Source of the DNA: Methylobacterium sp. DB0501
Lineage (GTDB): Bacteria; Pseudomonadota; Alphaproteobacteria; Rhizobiales; Beijerinckiaceae
Assembly (NCBI RefSeq): GCF_011043735.1
Contig: NZ_JAAKGV010000001.1
Coordinates: 434,001-498,000 of the forward strand
Length of the DNA stretch: 64,000 nucleotides
Reading direction: 5' to 3'
How positions within the stretch are numbered: the first letter of the stretch is position 1; each line of letters starts with the position of its first letter. A program made the position numbers and the translations under genes. Of this stretch, positions 18,933 through 28,351 are shown one piece after another. Under the pieces are notes generated by a model. That model saw only the letters and a list, made by a program, of their open reading frames with translations. It was not told the origin of the DNA and ran no database searches.

Positions 18933-19138
18933 GGACGGTCTCCCTCAATGCTTGAGTGACGAAGTCTTGCGCCGCATCCCGCGGCGCCATCGTCTGATCT
19001 GTACTGTCAACGAGCTTGACCGTTCTCCGGTTCCGGCGCCCGCGCCGGATCGTGCGGCGGCGCACGCGTGCTTGACTCGGGGGCTGCCGGTTCTAAGGCT
19101 CCCGCCACGAGAAGCGCCCGAGCCGAACCCGCGAGACC

Positions 19139-20110
19139 ATGACCCCCACCGACGCCGACCTCCAGCCGACCCGCTCGTTCCAGGGGCTGATCCTGACGCT
19201 CCAGCGGTTCTGGGCCGCGCAAGGCTGCGTGATCCTGCAGCCCTACGACATGGAGGTCGGGGCGGGCACGTTCCATCCGGCCACCACCCTGCGGGCGCTC
19301 GGCCCCAAGCCCTGGAAGGCGGCCTATGTCCAGCCCTCGCGCCGGCCGAAGGACGGGCGCTACGGCGAGAACCCGAACCGGCTGCAGCACTATTACCAGT
19401 TCCAGGTGATCCTGAAGCCGAACCCGCCGAACCTCCAGGACCTCTACCTCGACTCGCTGCGGGCGATCGGCGTCGATCTCGGCCTGCACGACATCCGCTT
19501 CGTCGAGGACGACTGGGAGAGCCCGACGCTGGGCGCCTGGGGCCTTGGCTGGGAATGCTGGTGCGACGGGATGGAGGTGAGCCAGTTCACCTACTTCCAG
19601 CAGGTCGCCGGCTTCGAATGCGCCCCGGTCGCCGGCGAGCTGACCTACGGCCTCGAGCGCCTGGCGATGTACGTCCAGGGCGTCGAGAACGTCTACGACC
19701 TCAACTTCAACGGCCGCGAGGGTGACGAGAAGGTCACCTACGGCGACGTGTTCCTGCAGGCCGAGCAGGAATATTCGCGCCACAACTTCGAGGCCGCCGA
19801 CACGGAGATGCTGTTCCGGCAGTTCCGCGACGCCGAGGCCGCCTGCCGCGCCTACCTGAAGGCCGGGGAGCCGGGGCCGAATGGCAACGATCCCCGCCAC
19901 CGCATGGCGCAGCCGGCCTACGACCAGTGCATCAAGGCCAGCCACGTCTTCAACCTGCTCGATGCGCGCGGGGTGATCTCGGTCACCGAGCGCCAGAGCT
20001 ACATCCTGCGGGTGCGCGAGCTCGCCAAGGCCTGCGGCGAGGCGTGGCGGCGCACCGATGCGGGCGGCCTCGCGGGGGCGGCGCTCGCGGGTGAGGTGCC
20101 TGCCGCCTGA
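19139..20110 (+). CDS. glyQ: Glycyl-tRNA synthetase alpha subunit
   Basis: The product has 323 residues, close to the usual length. It has the bacterial heterotetrameric GlyRS alpha signature: [52 protein letters not shown], and WEVWCDGMEV-like [18 protein letters not shown]. The alpha subunit carries the class II catalytic core that makes glycyl-adenylate. It is followed by glyS on the same strand after about 100 bases, so the two subunits are probably coexpressed. It acts in the cytoplasm. Confidence 0.97.
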   Translation: MTPTDADLQPTRSFQGLILTLQRFWAAQGCVILQPYDMEVGAGTFHPATTLRALGPKPWKAAYVQPSRRPKDGRYGENPNRLQHYYQFQVILKPNPPNLQDLYLDSLRAIGVDLGLHDIRFVEDDWESPTLGAWGLGWECWCDGMEVSQFTYFQQVAGFECAPVAGELTYGLERLAMYVQGVENVYDLNFNGREGDEKVTYGDVFLQAEQEYSRHNFEAADTEMLFRQFRDAEAACRAYLKAGEPGPNGNDPRHRMAQPAYDQCIKASHVFNLLDARGVISVTERQSYILRVRELAKACGEAWRRTDAGGLAGAALAGEVPAA

Positions 20111-20206
20111 CATCCGCGCCGCCCGGCGCTACACCGCCCGACATACCCTCTCCTCGCCCCCTTCTCGATTCCGGGCTCTCCCGACGGAGAGCCTTGAGGC
20201 CGCCCG

Positions 20207-22321
20207 ATGCCCGACCTGCTGCTCGAACTCTTCTCCGAGGAAATCCCCGCCCGCATGCAGCGGCGCGCGGCCGAGGACCTGCGCAAGCTCGTCACCGACG
20301 CGCTGGTCGAGCGCGGCTTCCTGTACGAGGGCGCCAAGGCCTTCGCGACGCCCCGCCGTCTCGCCCTCCATGTCGCCGGCCTGCCGGCCCGCGGCCAGGA
20401 CGTGCGCGAGGAGCGCAAAGGGCCCCGCGTCGGCGCCCCCGCGGGCGCGGTGCAGGGCTTCCTGAAGAGCGCCGGCCTCGCCAGCCTCGATCAGGCGACG
20501 GTCGTCTCCGACCCGAAGAAGGGCGAGTTCTACGTCGCGGTGATCGAGCGGCCCGGCCGCGAGACGATCGAGGTTCTGGCCGAGATCCTGCCGGCGATCG
20601 TCAAGAGCTTCCCCTGGCCGAAATCGATGCGCTGGGGTGCCGCCTCGCGCGAGCCCGGCTCGCTCCGCTGGGTGCGGCCGCTGCATTCGATCGTCGCGAG
20701 CTTCGGCCCCGAGACCGAGACGCCCGAGGTGGTGCCCTTCGCCATCGACGGGGTCGAGGTGGGGTTCACCACGCGGGGGCACCGCTTCCTGGCGCCGCAG
20801 GCGATCGAGGTGCGCCGCTTCGCCGATTACCTTCCGGCCCTGGAGCGGGCCTTCGTGGTGCTCGACGCGGACCGGCGCAAGGACATCATCCTGCACGACG
20901 CCCGCGACCTCGCCTTCGCCCGCGGTCTCGACCTCGTCGAGGACGAGGGCCTGCTGGAGGAGGTGGCGGGCCTCGTCGAGTGGCCGGTGACCCTGATGGG
21001 CGCCTTCGACGAGCGCTTCCTCGCGATTCCGCCGGAGGTGATCCGCGCCACGATCCGGGCGAACCAGAAGTGCTTCGTGCTGCGCGGGGCGCCCGGTCCC
21101 GACGGGCGCGAGCGCCTGGCCAACGCCTTCATCCTGGTCTCGAACCTAGTGGCTTCCGACGGCGGCGCGGCGATCGTCGCCGGCAACGAGCGGGTGGTGC
21201 GGGCGCGCCTCTCCGACGCGGCGTTCTTCTGGGAGACCGACCGCAAGGTGCGGCTGGACGACCGGCTGCCGAAGCTCGACACCATCGTCTTCCACGAGAA
21301 GCTCGGCACGCAAGGCGCGCGGGTGGAGCGGATCGTTGCGCTTGCCCGCGCCCTCGCGCCGGTGGTCCGGGCCGACGCGGCATTGGCCGAGCGCGCCGCC
21401 CGCCTCGCCAAGGCCGACCTCGTCACCGAGATGGTCGGCGAGTTCCCCGAGCTTCAGGGCCTGATGGGCCGCTACTACGCCGCCGAGCAGGGCGAGGACC
21501 CGGCCGTCGCCGCGGCGATCGAGGAGCATTACAAGCCGCTCGGGCCCGGCGACCGGGTGCCGTCCGAGCCGGTCTCGGTGGCGGTGGCGCTCGCCGACAA
21601 GCTCGATACGCTCGTCGGCTTCTGGGCGATCGACGAGAAGCCGACGGGGAGCAAGGATCCGTACGCCCTGCGGCGGGCGGCGCTCGGGGTGATCCGGCTC
21701 ATCCTGGCGAGCGAGGCGCGCCTGCCCTTGCGGGCGCAGATCGCCGCCGCGGCCTCCGGGCACGGCCAGACCTCGGACGCCTTCGCGGACGACCTCCTCG
21801 CCTTTTTCGCCGACCGGCTGAAGGTCTACCTGCGCGACCAGGGCGCCCGCCACGACCTGATCGACGCCGTCTTCGCGCTTCCCGGGCAGGACGACCTCCT
21901 GATGGTGGTGCGCCGCGTCGAGGCGCTGGGGCGCTTCCTCGACACCGAGGACGGCAGGAACCTGCTCGCCGGCTCTCGCCGCGCCGCCAACATCCTGCGG
22001 ATCGAGGAGAAGAAGGACGGCCGCGCCTACGATGCCGCGCCGGACCGGGCGCTGATGAGCCTGCCCGAGGAATCGGCGCTCGCCGAGGCGCTGGACCGCG
22101 CCGGCGCCGAGGCGGCCCGGGCCGTGGCGGTGGAGGATTTCGAGGGCGCGATGCGGGCGCTCTCGACCCTGCGCGCCCCGGTCGACGCCTTCTTCGACAA
22201 GGTGACGGTGAATGCCGACGATGCGCGCTTACGGGCCAATCGTCTCGCCCTGCTCAACGGCTTGCGGGCGGCGACCCGGGAAGTGGCGGAGTTCTCCCGC
22301 ATCGGTGGCGAGGGCCGGTGA
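20207..22321 (+). CDS. glyS: Glycyl-tRNA synthetase beta subunit
   Basis: The product has 704 residues, the family's usual size. It starts [18 protein letters not shown], the standard beta-subunit N terminus. The conserved blocks [32 protein letters not shown] and [15 protein letters not shown] are all in place. The beta subunit binds tRNA-Gly and is needed with the alpha subunit for charging. No frame damage is seen. Confidence 0.97.
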   Translation: MPDLLLELFSEEIPARMQRRAAEDLRKLVTDALVERGFLYEGAKAFATPRRLALHVAGLPARGQDVREERKGPRVGAPAGAVQGFLKSAGLASLDQATVVSDPKKGEFYVAVIERPGRETIEVLAEILPAIVKSFPWPKSMRWGAASREPGSLRWVRPLHSIVASFGPETETPEVVPFAIDGVEVGFTTRGHRFLAPQAIEVRRFADYLPALERAFVVLDADRRKDIILHDARDLAFARGLDLVEDEGLLEEVAGLVEWPVTLMGAFDERFLAIPPEVIRATIRANQKCFVLRGAPGPDGRERLANAFILVSNLVASDGGAAIVAGNERVVRARLSDAAFFWETDRKVRLDDRLPKLDTIVFHEKLGTQGARVERIVALARALAPVVRADAALAERAARLAKADLVTEMVGEFPELQGLMGRYYAAEQGEDPAVAAAIEEHYKPLGPGDRVPSEPVSVAVALADKLDTLVGFWAIDEKPTGSKDPYALRRAALGVIRLILASEARLPLRAQIAAAASGHGQTSDAFADDLLAFFADRLKVYLRDQGARHDLIDAVFALPGQDDLLMVVRRVEALGRFLDTEDGRNLLAGSRRAANILRIEEKKDGRAYDAAPDRALMSLPEESALAEALDRAGAEAARAVAVEDFEGAMRALSTLRAPVDAFFDKVTVNADDARLRANRLALLNGLRAATREVAEFSRIGGEGR

Positions 22322-22588
22322 GTTCAGAAACTAACATAGGTTGCGTTGCACGGGAGCCTCAGTACTGAGCCAGGGAACGATTTAACGACTTTTTCATTGT
22401 TGGTCGCCGGCAAGAATCGGTACAACCTGAGCCGGTTCGATTCTCATCAACAGGACGCGTTCGGCGCCGGGTCCCGGCGAAGGGGGATGGGCTGTGCCGC
22501 CACCCACCGCGAGGTGGGGGCGCTCAGGGCTCGCCGCCCCTCGCAGGGCTCGGGGTCGGACCGGGGATCCAGGCAGGAGACAGGCACG

Positions 22589-22774
22589 ATGGCGCTCGGC
22601 GGTAAGGCCCGACCCACGGAGCAGGCAGATCCCCGGACGCCGGAGGCATCCGCACCGAGCGGTGCGCAGCGGGACGAGTCGGTGCGCCTGCAGGTGCGCG
22701 CCCATGTCCAGCAGGTCCTGCGGAAGGTCCGGCAGCAGCAGGCCGCATCCCGCCCCTCAACCGAGAAGGATTGA
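22589..22774 (+). CDS. Small hypothetical protein
   Basis: The product has 61 residues from ATG 22589, preceded by AGGAGA. It is hydrophilic, with a glutamine- and arginine-rich helix at the C terminus (RLQVRAHVQQVLRKVRQQQ). The longer open frame starting at 22346 lacks a ribosome-binding site. I recognise no family. Its last 18 bases overlap the convergent DUF6894-like gene. Confidence 0.45.
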   Translation: MALGGKARPTEQADPRTPEASAPSGAQRDESVRLQVRAHVQQVLRKVRQQQAASRPSTEKD

Positions 22775-22975
22775 GCGCACCAGCCGGCCGGTCCCGTCGC
22801 GGATCTCGAGCTGCCAGCCCGGTCCCAGGACCGGGAGGTCGCCTGTCGCCCGCATCTCGACGATGACCGCTCGCGCCTCGGCCTCAGCCTGGTCCGGCGT
22901 GTCCGCCTCGACGCCCGTCGGGTCCTCGATCGCCTGTGCGGGACCGACCAGGTTGAAGAAATAGCGCTGCGTCAT
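22757..22975 (-). CDS. DUF6894-like small protein
   Basis: The product has 72 residues starting MTQRYFFNLVGPAQAIEDPTG; the open frame upstream is not supported. The pattern RYFFN...D..G.E......A..EA is that of the small DUF6894 proteins found in many copies in Methylobacterium and Bradyrhizobium relatives. Their function is unknown. The assignment is from memory of the family pattern. Confidence 0.65.
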   Translation of the reverse strand: MTQRYFFNLVGPAQAIEDPTGVEADTPDQAEAEARAVIVEMRATGDLPVLGPGWQLEIRDGTGRLVRSILLG

Positions 22976-23220
22976 GAGGCTGACCACGATCGGGGAACGG
23001 GACGGGCATCGACGACCGGCCCGGTCGGGGGCTGTGGAATTGCTTGAGGTTACCAGCCGAGTTCCGCCCTGGCATGTCAGGGAAAAGGCGAGTTGGTCGC
23101 AAGCATGAGCGATTCCGCGCCTGCCGCGTTCCTCCGAAGGGAGAGGGCGGCCGCCCCCCTGCTCCCGCCGCCCGGACCCGGGCGATCGGCGGAACACGGC
23201 GCGGCGGAGGCAGGCCGACG

Positions 23221-23454
23221 ATGCATCAGGACGCACCCCGACCGAATCACGAGAAGCGGAATCGCCCGGACAAGCCCGGTGTCTCGGCCCGCGGGCTGGT
23301 GCTCACCATCCTCGGCGTGGTGATCGGCAGCGCCGGCTACTACGCCTCCTGGCGCTTCCAGACTCCGATCGGCACCCTCGGCGGCATCGCCGGCCTGGCG
23401 CTCTGCGTCATCGGCACCAGCCACGGCCACGACGGCGCGTCCCCCACCGTCTGA
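23221..23454 (+). CDS. Small membrane protein
   Basis: The product has 77 residues from ATG 23221. A hydrophilic, basic N terminus (about 22 residues) is followed by two hydrophobic segments (GLVLTILGVVIGSAGYY and GTLGGIAGLALCVIGT) joined by a short loop, so it should form a two-helix hairpin in the inner membrane. No family is recognised. Confidence 0.5.
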   Translation: MHQDAPRPNHEKRNRPDKPGVSARGLVLTILGVVIGSAGYYASWRFQTPIGTLGGIAGLALCVIGTSHGHDGASPTV

Positions 23455-23595
23455 GGCGCCCGGCCCGGGTTCTTCCCTGCGGCAAAGCGCGTCCCGGCGC
23501 CGGATGATCCGCTCGGATGCCGGGGCGTTGGCAAGGGGTTCGGACGGCAGGAGGTCCGGACGGGACGCCGGCGATCCTGACAGGAGACGATTCGC

Positions 23596-23730
23596 ATGAA
23601 CGCCAATTCCCCCGAGCACCGCACCGGCCACGACATCGACCGGGTCGACCAGGTCAGCAGCGTCACGCTGCTCGGCTTCGCCGTCGTCGGCGCAGCCCTG
23701 ACGGTCGCGATCAACGCGATCGTGTTCTGA
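23596..23730 (+). CDS. 44-residue single-pass membrane protein
   Basis: ATG 23596 follows CAGGAGACGATTCGC, a strong ribosome-binding site with good spacing. The frame encodes a polar, acidic N-terminal half (NSPEHRTGHDIDRVDQVSS) and one hydrophobic helix (TLLGFAVVGAALTVAINAIVF) running to the stop. The layout is that of a small inner-membrane protein. No family is recognised. Confidence 0.5.
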   Translation: MNANSPEHRTGHDIDRVDQVSSVTLLGFAVVGAALTVAINAIVF

Positions 23731-23796
23731 GCGGTGACGTGGTGCCGCTCGACGGCGCGCGCCATCGAGCCTGCATCGGCACGTCCGCCCCTCCGC

Positions 23797-23832
23797 GTCG
23801 TCCCGGCTTCCGCTGCGCGGCCGCGGGACGAC
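23797..23832. repeat. GC-rich hairpin repeat, copy 2
   Basis: GTCGTCCCG (23797-23805) pairs with CGGGACGAC (23824-23832). The surrounding sequence matches the copy at 18,653 (GTCGTCCCGG-TTCCGC and ACGCGGAGAGTCTCAG). It lies downstream of the 44-residue membrane protein gene. Confidence 0.6.
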
Positions 23833-23964
23833 GCGGAGAGTCTCAGAGCCCGCTTGATTGCGCAGGCCGAATTCATACCCCTCTGGTCTTCCTGGGGCCG
23901 TGCAACGGAACCCGGGATCCATCACCGCACCGCACCGGGTTTCTCGGAGGCTGAGCGGCCTGGG

Positions 23965-24704
23965 TCAGGCGGCCACGGCCTGTTCGCCGACGCGGGCACG
24001 ATCTCGCGCGTCGGCCTCGGCGGGAGGGGCGTGGCCGATCGGCGCGGGGAGGCGACGGCGGTTGTCCCACCCGACCCGTTCCAGGTTGGCGGACTCGGCC
24101 GCCTCGAAGGAGCGCCAAGGGCCGCGCCGATGGAGCACCTCCGCCTCGAACAAGCCGCTGATCGTCCCGGCCAGGGTCTCGTCGACGCTGCCGACCGACG
24201 GTTCGATGCCTGCTCCGGCCAGGCGCGCGGTATCGCGCAAGGCCCAGTATTGCGAGCTGCGGTCCGCATGATGCACCAGCCCGCTGCGCTGAATAGAATG
24301 ACGCTCGTGCAGTGCCGGCTCCAGGGTATCCAGCACGAAGCCTACGTGAGCACTGCGTGAGGTCCGTCAGCCGACGATGAGCCGAGCCAACACATCATCG
24401 ACGAAGGCGAATGGATGAAGCCCAGCCACGGCGCCACGGACGTGAAGTCGCTGACGTAGAGGGCGTTCGGCCATGGAGCCTTGAACCGACGATCGACGCG
24501 GTCGAGGGGCCAGCTGTGGCCGGGTCGGGGATCGCGGTGCGCACGGTCCTGCCGCGCACCACCGCCGCCAAGCCCATCTTGCGCATCGGCCGCGCCACCA
24601 CACAGCGAGCGGCCACGATCCCCCCGGGCCAGTTGGCGCCAGACCTTCCGCACGCCGTAGGAACAGAAGTTGGCCTCGATCACGCGCTGGATCTGGATTG
24701 GCAT
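23965..24704 (-). pseudogene. IS3-type transposase (orfB), decayed
   Basis: Pieces in several minus-strand frames add up to an IS3-family OrfB. The N-terminal piece reads IQRVIEANFCSYGVRKVWRQL. The central piece (PWPLDRVDRRFKAPWPNALYVSDFTSVA) contains the first catalytic Asp. The C-terminal piece reads GLVHHADRSSQYWALRDTARLAGAGIEPSVGS...EAEVLHRRGPWRSFEA. At least two frameshifts separate them and the region around the second Asp is disordered. The orfA part and both inverted ends are not seen. It is a dead remnant near the ICE border. Confidence 0.8.
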
Positions 24705-25116
24705 ATGAGTTTTTATGTCATGATCGAGATGAAATAAATATTTCGCCGCATTATTATCGCCGCCGAAGTGTTCGATATTTACAAATTGGAATAAATACGG
24801 AATAATATTAATAATATTTATTGATTTGTTCGATATTTTTTACAAAAAATCCAGACTGACAAAGCTGGAAAGTAAGTAAATTTTTGCTAACTCTAAGAAG
24901 CGGCGCTTTGATTAATATCAATATTACAAGAAATATTAGGCCGTCAAAAATTCACGAGTTGTATTCAATATCAATTCGATGCTTGTGCTCACTATCTTCA
25001 GGCAATAATGCATCTGCCGCTTCTCGAAGGCGCGTGCCCGCCACGGTGTCGGCGAACAACTTTCCGGCGTGAGTGTACGACGCCGCGCCAACTCCTCGAG
25101 GGCCTTCGAACGGCGT
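24705..25116. other. AT-rich island
   Basis: From about 24,705 to 25,000 the base composition changes sharply to AT-rich (runs such as AATATTAATAATATTTATT), unlike anything else in the window. I can support no gene; the one open frame (24884-25072) has no plausible start signal. It lies between the dead transposase and the small gene next to the ICE border and is probably foreign DNA. Confidence 0.6.
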
Positions 25117-25359
25117 TCAGCCGCCCGGCGTCCAGTCGATCTTCGGCTTCTGCGACAGGATCCGCTCGAAGTAGTCGGCGACGGCTTGCGCGCCGCTCGC
25201 GTGCATCATCGCGACGGGATGGGCGAGGTAGGCCCGGGCCAAATCGATCGGGATCTCGCCGGCCTGGAGCGCGCCGAGCACCGCGTCGATGAAGGCGTCG
25301 TTGGCCTCGTCGAAGTCGGATGAGAGCTTCTTGCGATCGTTGAGCGCCTTGATCGGCAT
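25117..25359 (-). CDS. Hypothetical protein
   Basis: The product has 80 residues from ATG 25359, preceded by GAGAGGA; the ATG 31 codons upstream lacks a site. The protein appears mostly helical (DFDEANDAFIDAVLGALQAGEIPIDL...), soluble and acidic. No family is recognised. It is the last chromosomal gene before the ICE attachment site. Confidence 0.55.
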   Translation of the reverse strand: MPIKALNDRKKLSSDFDEANDAFIDAVLGALQAGEIPIDLARAYLAHPVAMMHASGAQAVADYFERILSQKPKIDWTPGG

Positions 25360-25538
25360 CGTGCGGGTCGTCCTCTCGAAGGTCTGCCCGACCGCTGGGG
25401 CGGGGCGCCCATTCTCAGAGGCGAGGCAGCGTGCATCATCCAACCACACCAAGGCGCAGTGCGGCGCTCACTGCTTCCGCAGCGCTTCCACGACCCCGTA
25501 TCAACCGGAGCCGCAAGCAAGCTAATCATTGAGAAGAA

Positions 25539-25585
25539 TGGCGCACCCGACACGATTCGAACGTGTGACCTTTGCCTTCGGAGGG
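25539..25585 (-). other. ICE attachment site: 3' half of tRNA-Arg(CCG)
   Basis: Read on the minus strand, this segment is the anticodon loop CTCCGAA (anticodon CCG), the 3' anticodon strand, variable loop, a perfect T arm (ACACG-TTCGAAT-CGTGT), the 3' acceptor strand CGGGTGC, discriminator G, and CCA. The sequence that should form the 5' half (needs TTGCC before the loop) is absent: AATCC is found, so identity ends at 25585. A tRNA fragment reaching exactly to CCA next to an integrase gene is the classical att core. The complete tRNA gene is expected at the element's other end. Confidence 0.88.
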
Positions 25586-25763
25586 ATTATCGCTGGCTCC
25601 GCCAATAAACGCCAGGAGCCGCCGATGACCGCCTATCTCCCTGTAATCGCTAAAGAATTTGATTTCGGCTTCCGCCGGAAGTACGCTCTGTCTCGCCACA
25701 GTTTTCGCCCGCTTGCTTACGTGATGCTTACGCGAGAGAGCGCTGTCGGGTCGGAGAAAGCCC

Positions 25764-27125
25764 ATGTCTAAGCTCACCAAAAGGGTCGTTGACGCCGCTG
25801 AAAGCCGCTCCAAAGATTACGTCATCTGGGACGACGAACTCCCCGGCTTCGGCCTCCGCGTCTTCGCGTCGGGCAAGCGCAGCTACGTCATCCAGTATCG
25901 CCTCGGCAAGCGTTCACGTCGGTTCACCATCGGTTTGCATGGCATCTGGACGCCCGAGCGCGCGCGCCAGGAAGCGAAGGTCCAACTAGGCCGCATCGCT
26001 CAGGGTGAAGATCCCGCCGAGGAGAAGCAGCTCGACAACAAGGCGATCACCGTCAAGGAGCTGTGCGACCTCTACGTCGCTGATCTCAAGGCTGGCCTCA
26101 TCCTGGGTAAGGGTGGCCGGCCAAAGAAGGCGAGCACGATCCTCTCGGATACAGGACGCATCGAGCGCCACATCGTGCCCTTGCTCGGCACTCGACGGGT
26201 CAAGGACCTCGTGAAGGCCGACATCACGAAAGCCCTGAAAGACATCATGGCCGGCAAGACCCGCTGCAGCGTCAAGACGAAGAAGCTCCGCGGCCGCGCC
26301 ATCGTACGCGGCGGTGCCGGAACGGCTACCCGCACGATCGGACTGTTCGGCGGCATCCTCACCTACGCGGTTGAAGCAGGCATCATCGACCTCAATCCCG
26401 TCCACGGCGTCCGGCGGCCGAAGGACAATGTGCGCGGACGGCGCTTGACCGAGGCCGAATATCGCCTGCTCGGCGACATCCTGACCAAGGCTGCTGAGAA
26501 CGAGAAGTATGAGTTGTCGGTCGACATCATCCGGCAGCTCGCGCTCACCGGATGCCGTCGGACCGAGATGATCACCTTGGCTTGGAGCGAGGCTGACACC
26601 GATTCAAGCTGTCTCCGGCTGATCGACAGTAAGGAAGGAAGCTCGATCCGTCCGATCGGCTTGCCTGTCGTGGAGTATCTCGAAAACCGCCGGAAGGAGC
26701 AGACCGGCACCTACGTCTTTCCCGGCCAGGGTGATGACAATGCGTTCGGGAGCTTCCCTAACCATTGGGAGCAGATATTCGCGGACACCGCGCTCGCCGA
26801 CATCACGCCACACGTCCTGCGGCACAGCTTCGCCAGTATCGCCAACGATCTCGGCTTCACCGAAGTCACGATCGCCGCGCTGGTCGGGCATGCGAAGGGA
26901 TCGGTCACGAGCAACTACATCCATACGCTCGATACCGCGCTCATCATGGCCGCCGACACTATCTCGGGCTACATTCAGGGGCTTCTGGATGGGATCGAGT
27001 TCAAACAGACGGCCTACGCCCTGGACCGCGACTCCCGGAAAGCCGCCCTCGCGCGGTTCCTGCAGAAGGCCGCCGCTACCGAACAGGACACGGCCGAGGA
27101 CTCGGAGCAGTTGCTTGCAGCTTGA
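25764..27125 (+). CDS. int: Tyrosine recombinase / ICE integrase
   Basis: The product has 453 residues from ATG 25764 (GGAGAAA upstream). Residues 1-90 are the DUF4102-type arm-binding domain (WDDELPGFGLRVFASGKRSYVIQYR). Residues 95-215 form the core-binding domain, and the rest is the catalytic domain with Arg265 (TGCRRTE), His350-x-x-Arg353 (HVLRHSF), His376 (LVGHAKG) and the nucleophile Tyr385 (SNYIHT). All catalytic residues are present. It lies 178 bp from the tRNA fragment and reads into the element, as expected for the enzyme that integrates and excises it. Confidence 0.96.
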   Translation: MSKLTKRVVDAAESRSKDYVIWDDELPGFGLRVFASGKRSYVIQYRLGKRSRRFTIGLHGIWTPERARQEAKVQLGRIAQGEDPAEEKQLDNKAITVKELCDLYVADLKAGLILGKGGRPKKASTILSDTGRIERHIVPLLGTRRVKDLVKADITKALKDIMAGKTRCSVKTKKLRGRAIVRGGAGTATRTIGLFGGILTYAVEAGIIDLNPVHGVRRPKDNVRGRRLTEAEYRLLGDILTKAAENEKYELSVDIIRQLALTGCRRTEMITLAWSEADTDSSCLRLIDSKEGSSIRPIGLPVVEYLENRRKEQTGTYVFPGQGDDNAFGSFPNHWEQIFADTALADITPHVLRHSFASIANDLGFTEVTIAALVGHAKGSVTSNYIHTLDTALIMAADTISGYIQGLLDGIEFKQTAYALDRDSRKAALARFLQKAAATEQDTAEDSEQLLAA

Positions 27126-27148
27126 TCGCGCGATGGGGGTTTCAGTTA

Positions 27149-27177
27149 TTGCAGTTAAGCCCCGCAACCCTTATATT
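27149..27177 (+). promoter_or_regulatory. Promoter of the toxin-antitoxin pair
   Basis: TTGCAG (27149-27154) and TATATT (27172-27177) are separated by exactly 17 bases. The predicted transcript start is about 27,184, just before the AGGAG ribosome-binding site (27186-27190) of the antitoxin gene, giving a very short leader. Confidence 0.65.
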
Positions 27178-27198
27178 GGCTGGTCAGGAGACACGATC

Positions 27199-27645
27199 AT
27201 GGCCAGCCAAGTGGTGCAGTTCGCCGGTTTGTCCGACCGCGACCGCAAGACCGTGACGCCTCTGCCATCCTTGGCAGAGGGCGATCACGTGGAGGTGCAT
27301 GTGCGGCGTCGCGATGGACGGGAGCAGACCCTGTCCCTTCCGCCGGCCGCCATCAGCGCCGTCGAGACGCTGCTGTCTCGCCTGCTGAACGGCGAGAGGG
27401 TCGCCGTGCTCACGGAAGATCAAGAGCTGAGCCCGACCGACGCATCGGTGATCCTAGGCATCTCGCGTCCGCTCGTCGTCCATCGGATGGACATCGGCGA
27501 TCTGCCGTTCCGCTATGTCGGAAAGCACCGCCGGGCATCGCTGAAGGACGTGCTGGCCTTGAAGGAGATGCTGGACGCTCGCCGGAAGGCGATGGACGCC
27601 TTGGCCGAAGACACAGAGGATCTTGTCGTCAACCATGGCCTCTAG
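27199..27645 (+). CDS. Antitoxin with excisionase-type DNA-binding motif, partner of a PIN toxin
   Basis: The product has 148 residues from ATG 27199. The C-terminal part matches helix-turn-helix (excisionase/MerR-like) antitoxins: ELSPTDASVILGISRPLVVHRMDIGDLPFRYVGKHRRASLKDVLALK. The N-terminal part is a beta-rich segment ending in a helix. Its stop overlaps the next gene's start by 11 bases, which couples antitoxin and toxin translation. The antitoxin should neutralise the PIN nuclease and repress the promoter just upstream. The symbol is not assigned because several PIN/HTH systems share this layout. Confidence 0.82.
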   Translation: MASQVVQFAGLSDRDRKTVTPLPSLAEGDHVEVHVRRRDGREQTLSLPPAAISAVETLLSRLLNGERVAVLTEDQELSPTDASVILGISRPLVVHRMDIGDLPFRYVGKHRRASLKDVLALKEMLDARRKAMDALAEDTEDLVVNHGL

Positions 27646-28213
27646 ACCGCCCATCGCGGTCTACGACGCCTGCGTCCTTTATCCCTTCCATCTGCGCAAT
27701 GTCCTGATCCAGTGCGCCTTCGATGGCTTAGTCGCCGCGCGCTGGACCGACGACATTCACGCGGAATGGATACGCAATCTGGCCGCCAATTCCCCCAGCA
27801 CGCCGGTTACGCGCTTCGAGACCACCCGCGACATGATGAAAGCCGTCCTGCCTGACGCCAATGTCGCCAACCATCGGAGCCTGATTCCGAGCCTTTCCTT
27901 GCCCGATCCGGATGACCGGCATGTGCTTGCGGCCGCGATCGCTGGCGGTGCCGAGACGATCGTCACTTGGAACCTGAAGGATTTCCCCGCTTCGCAGATC
28001 GCCCCTCACGGAATCGCCGCTGTGTCGCCCGACGCCTTCCTTTCGGCCCTGCACCGAGCCTATCCGAAAGCCCTTCTCAGTAGTATCGCGAGAGCGCGCG
28101 AAAACCTCAGACGCACGACGCCATCCATTGCGGAATTCATAGACATTCTCGAACGGCAGGGGCTGGCCGAGTTCGCTCCCATCCTGCGGCGCCGCAAAGC
28201 GCACCTGGCCTGA
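27635..28213 (+). CDS. PIN-domain toxin (putative ribonuclease)
   Basis: The product has 192 residues from ATG 27635; an earlier ATG at 27623 is less likely. It begins with a PIN core: AVYDACVLYP (Asp11), an acidic residue at Glu44 (HAEWI), and PDPDDRHVLAAA (Asp91/93/94), the conserved metal-binding cluster of PIN ribonucleases. A C-terminal helical extension of about 70 residues is usual for this branch. VapC-like enzymes cleave tRNA or rRNA when the antitoxin decays. Location beside the integrase suggests a role in stabilising the element against loss. Confidence 0.85.
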   Translation: MASRPPIAVYDACVLYPFHLRNVLIQCAFDGLVAARWTDDIHAEWIRNLAANSPSTPVTRFETTRDMMKAVLPDANVANHRSLIPSLSLPDPDDRHVLAAAIAGGAETIVTWNLKDFPASQIAPHGIAAVSPDAFLSALHRAYPKALLSSIARARENLRRTTPSIAEFIDILERQGLAEFAPILRRRKAHLA

Positions 28214-28302
28214 TCCCCCGCAGGGCTCGGAAGCTCCGCTTCAAGTTATCGCCGCGCTGGCAAGACCGCAGAATCATTCTTGACTCTACGACCCGAAAAT
28301 CA

Positions 28303-28317
28303 GAACAAATAGCGAAC
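28303..28317 (+). promoter_or_regulatory. LexA (SOS) box upstream of imuA
   Basis: GAAC-AAATAGC-GAAC is an exact GAAC-N7-GAAC direct repeat, the alphaproteobacterial LexA-binding motif. It lies 35 bases before the imuA start, downstream of a TTGACT hexamer (28280-28285), so bound LexA would cover the -10 region. Confidence 0.85.
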
Positions 28318-28351
28318 ATGACTACACCGCCTTCGGAGGTCAAGAACGCAC

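Noticed and set aside
24884..25072. A 62-codon frame in the AT-rich island
   Set aside because: No ribosome-binding site, no recognisable pattern, and half of it lies in sequence of quite different composition.
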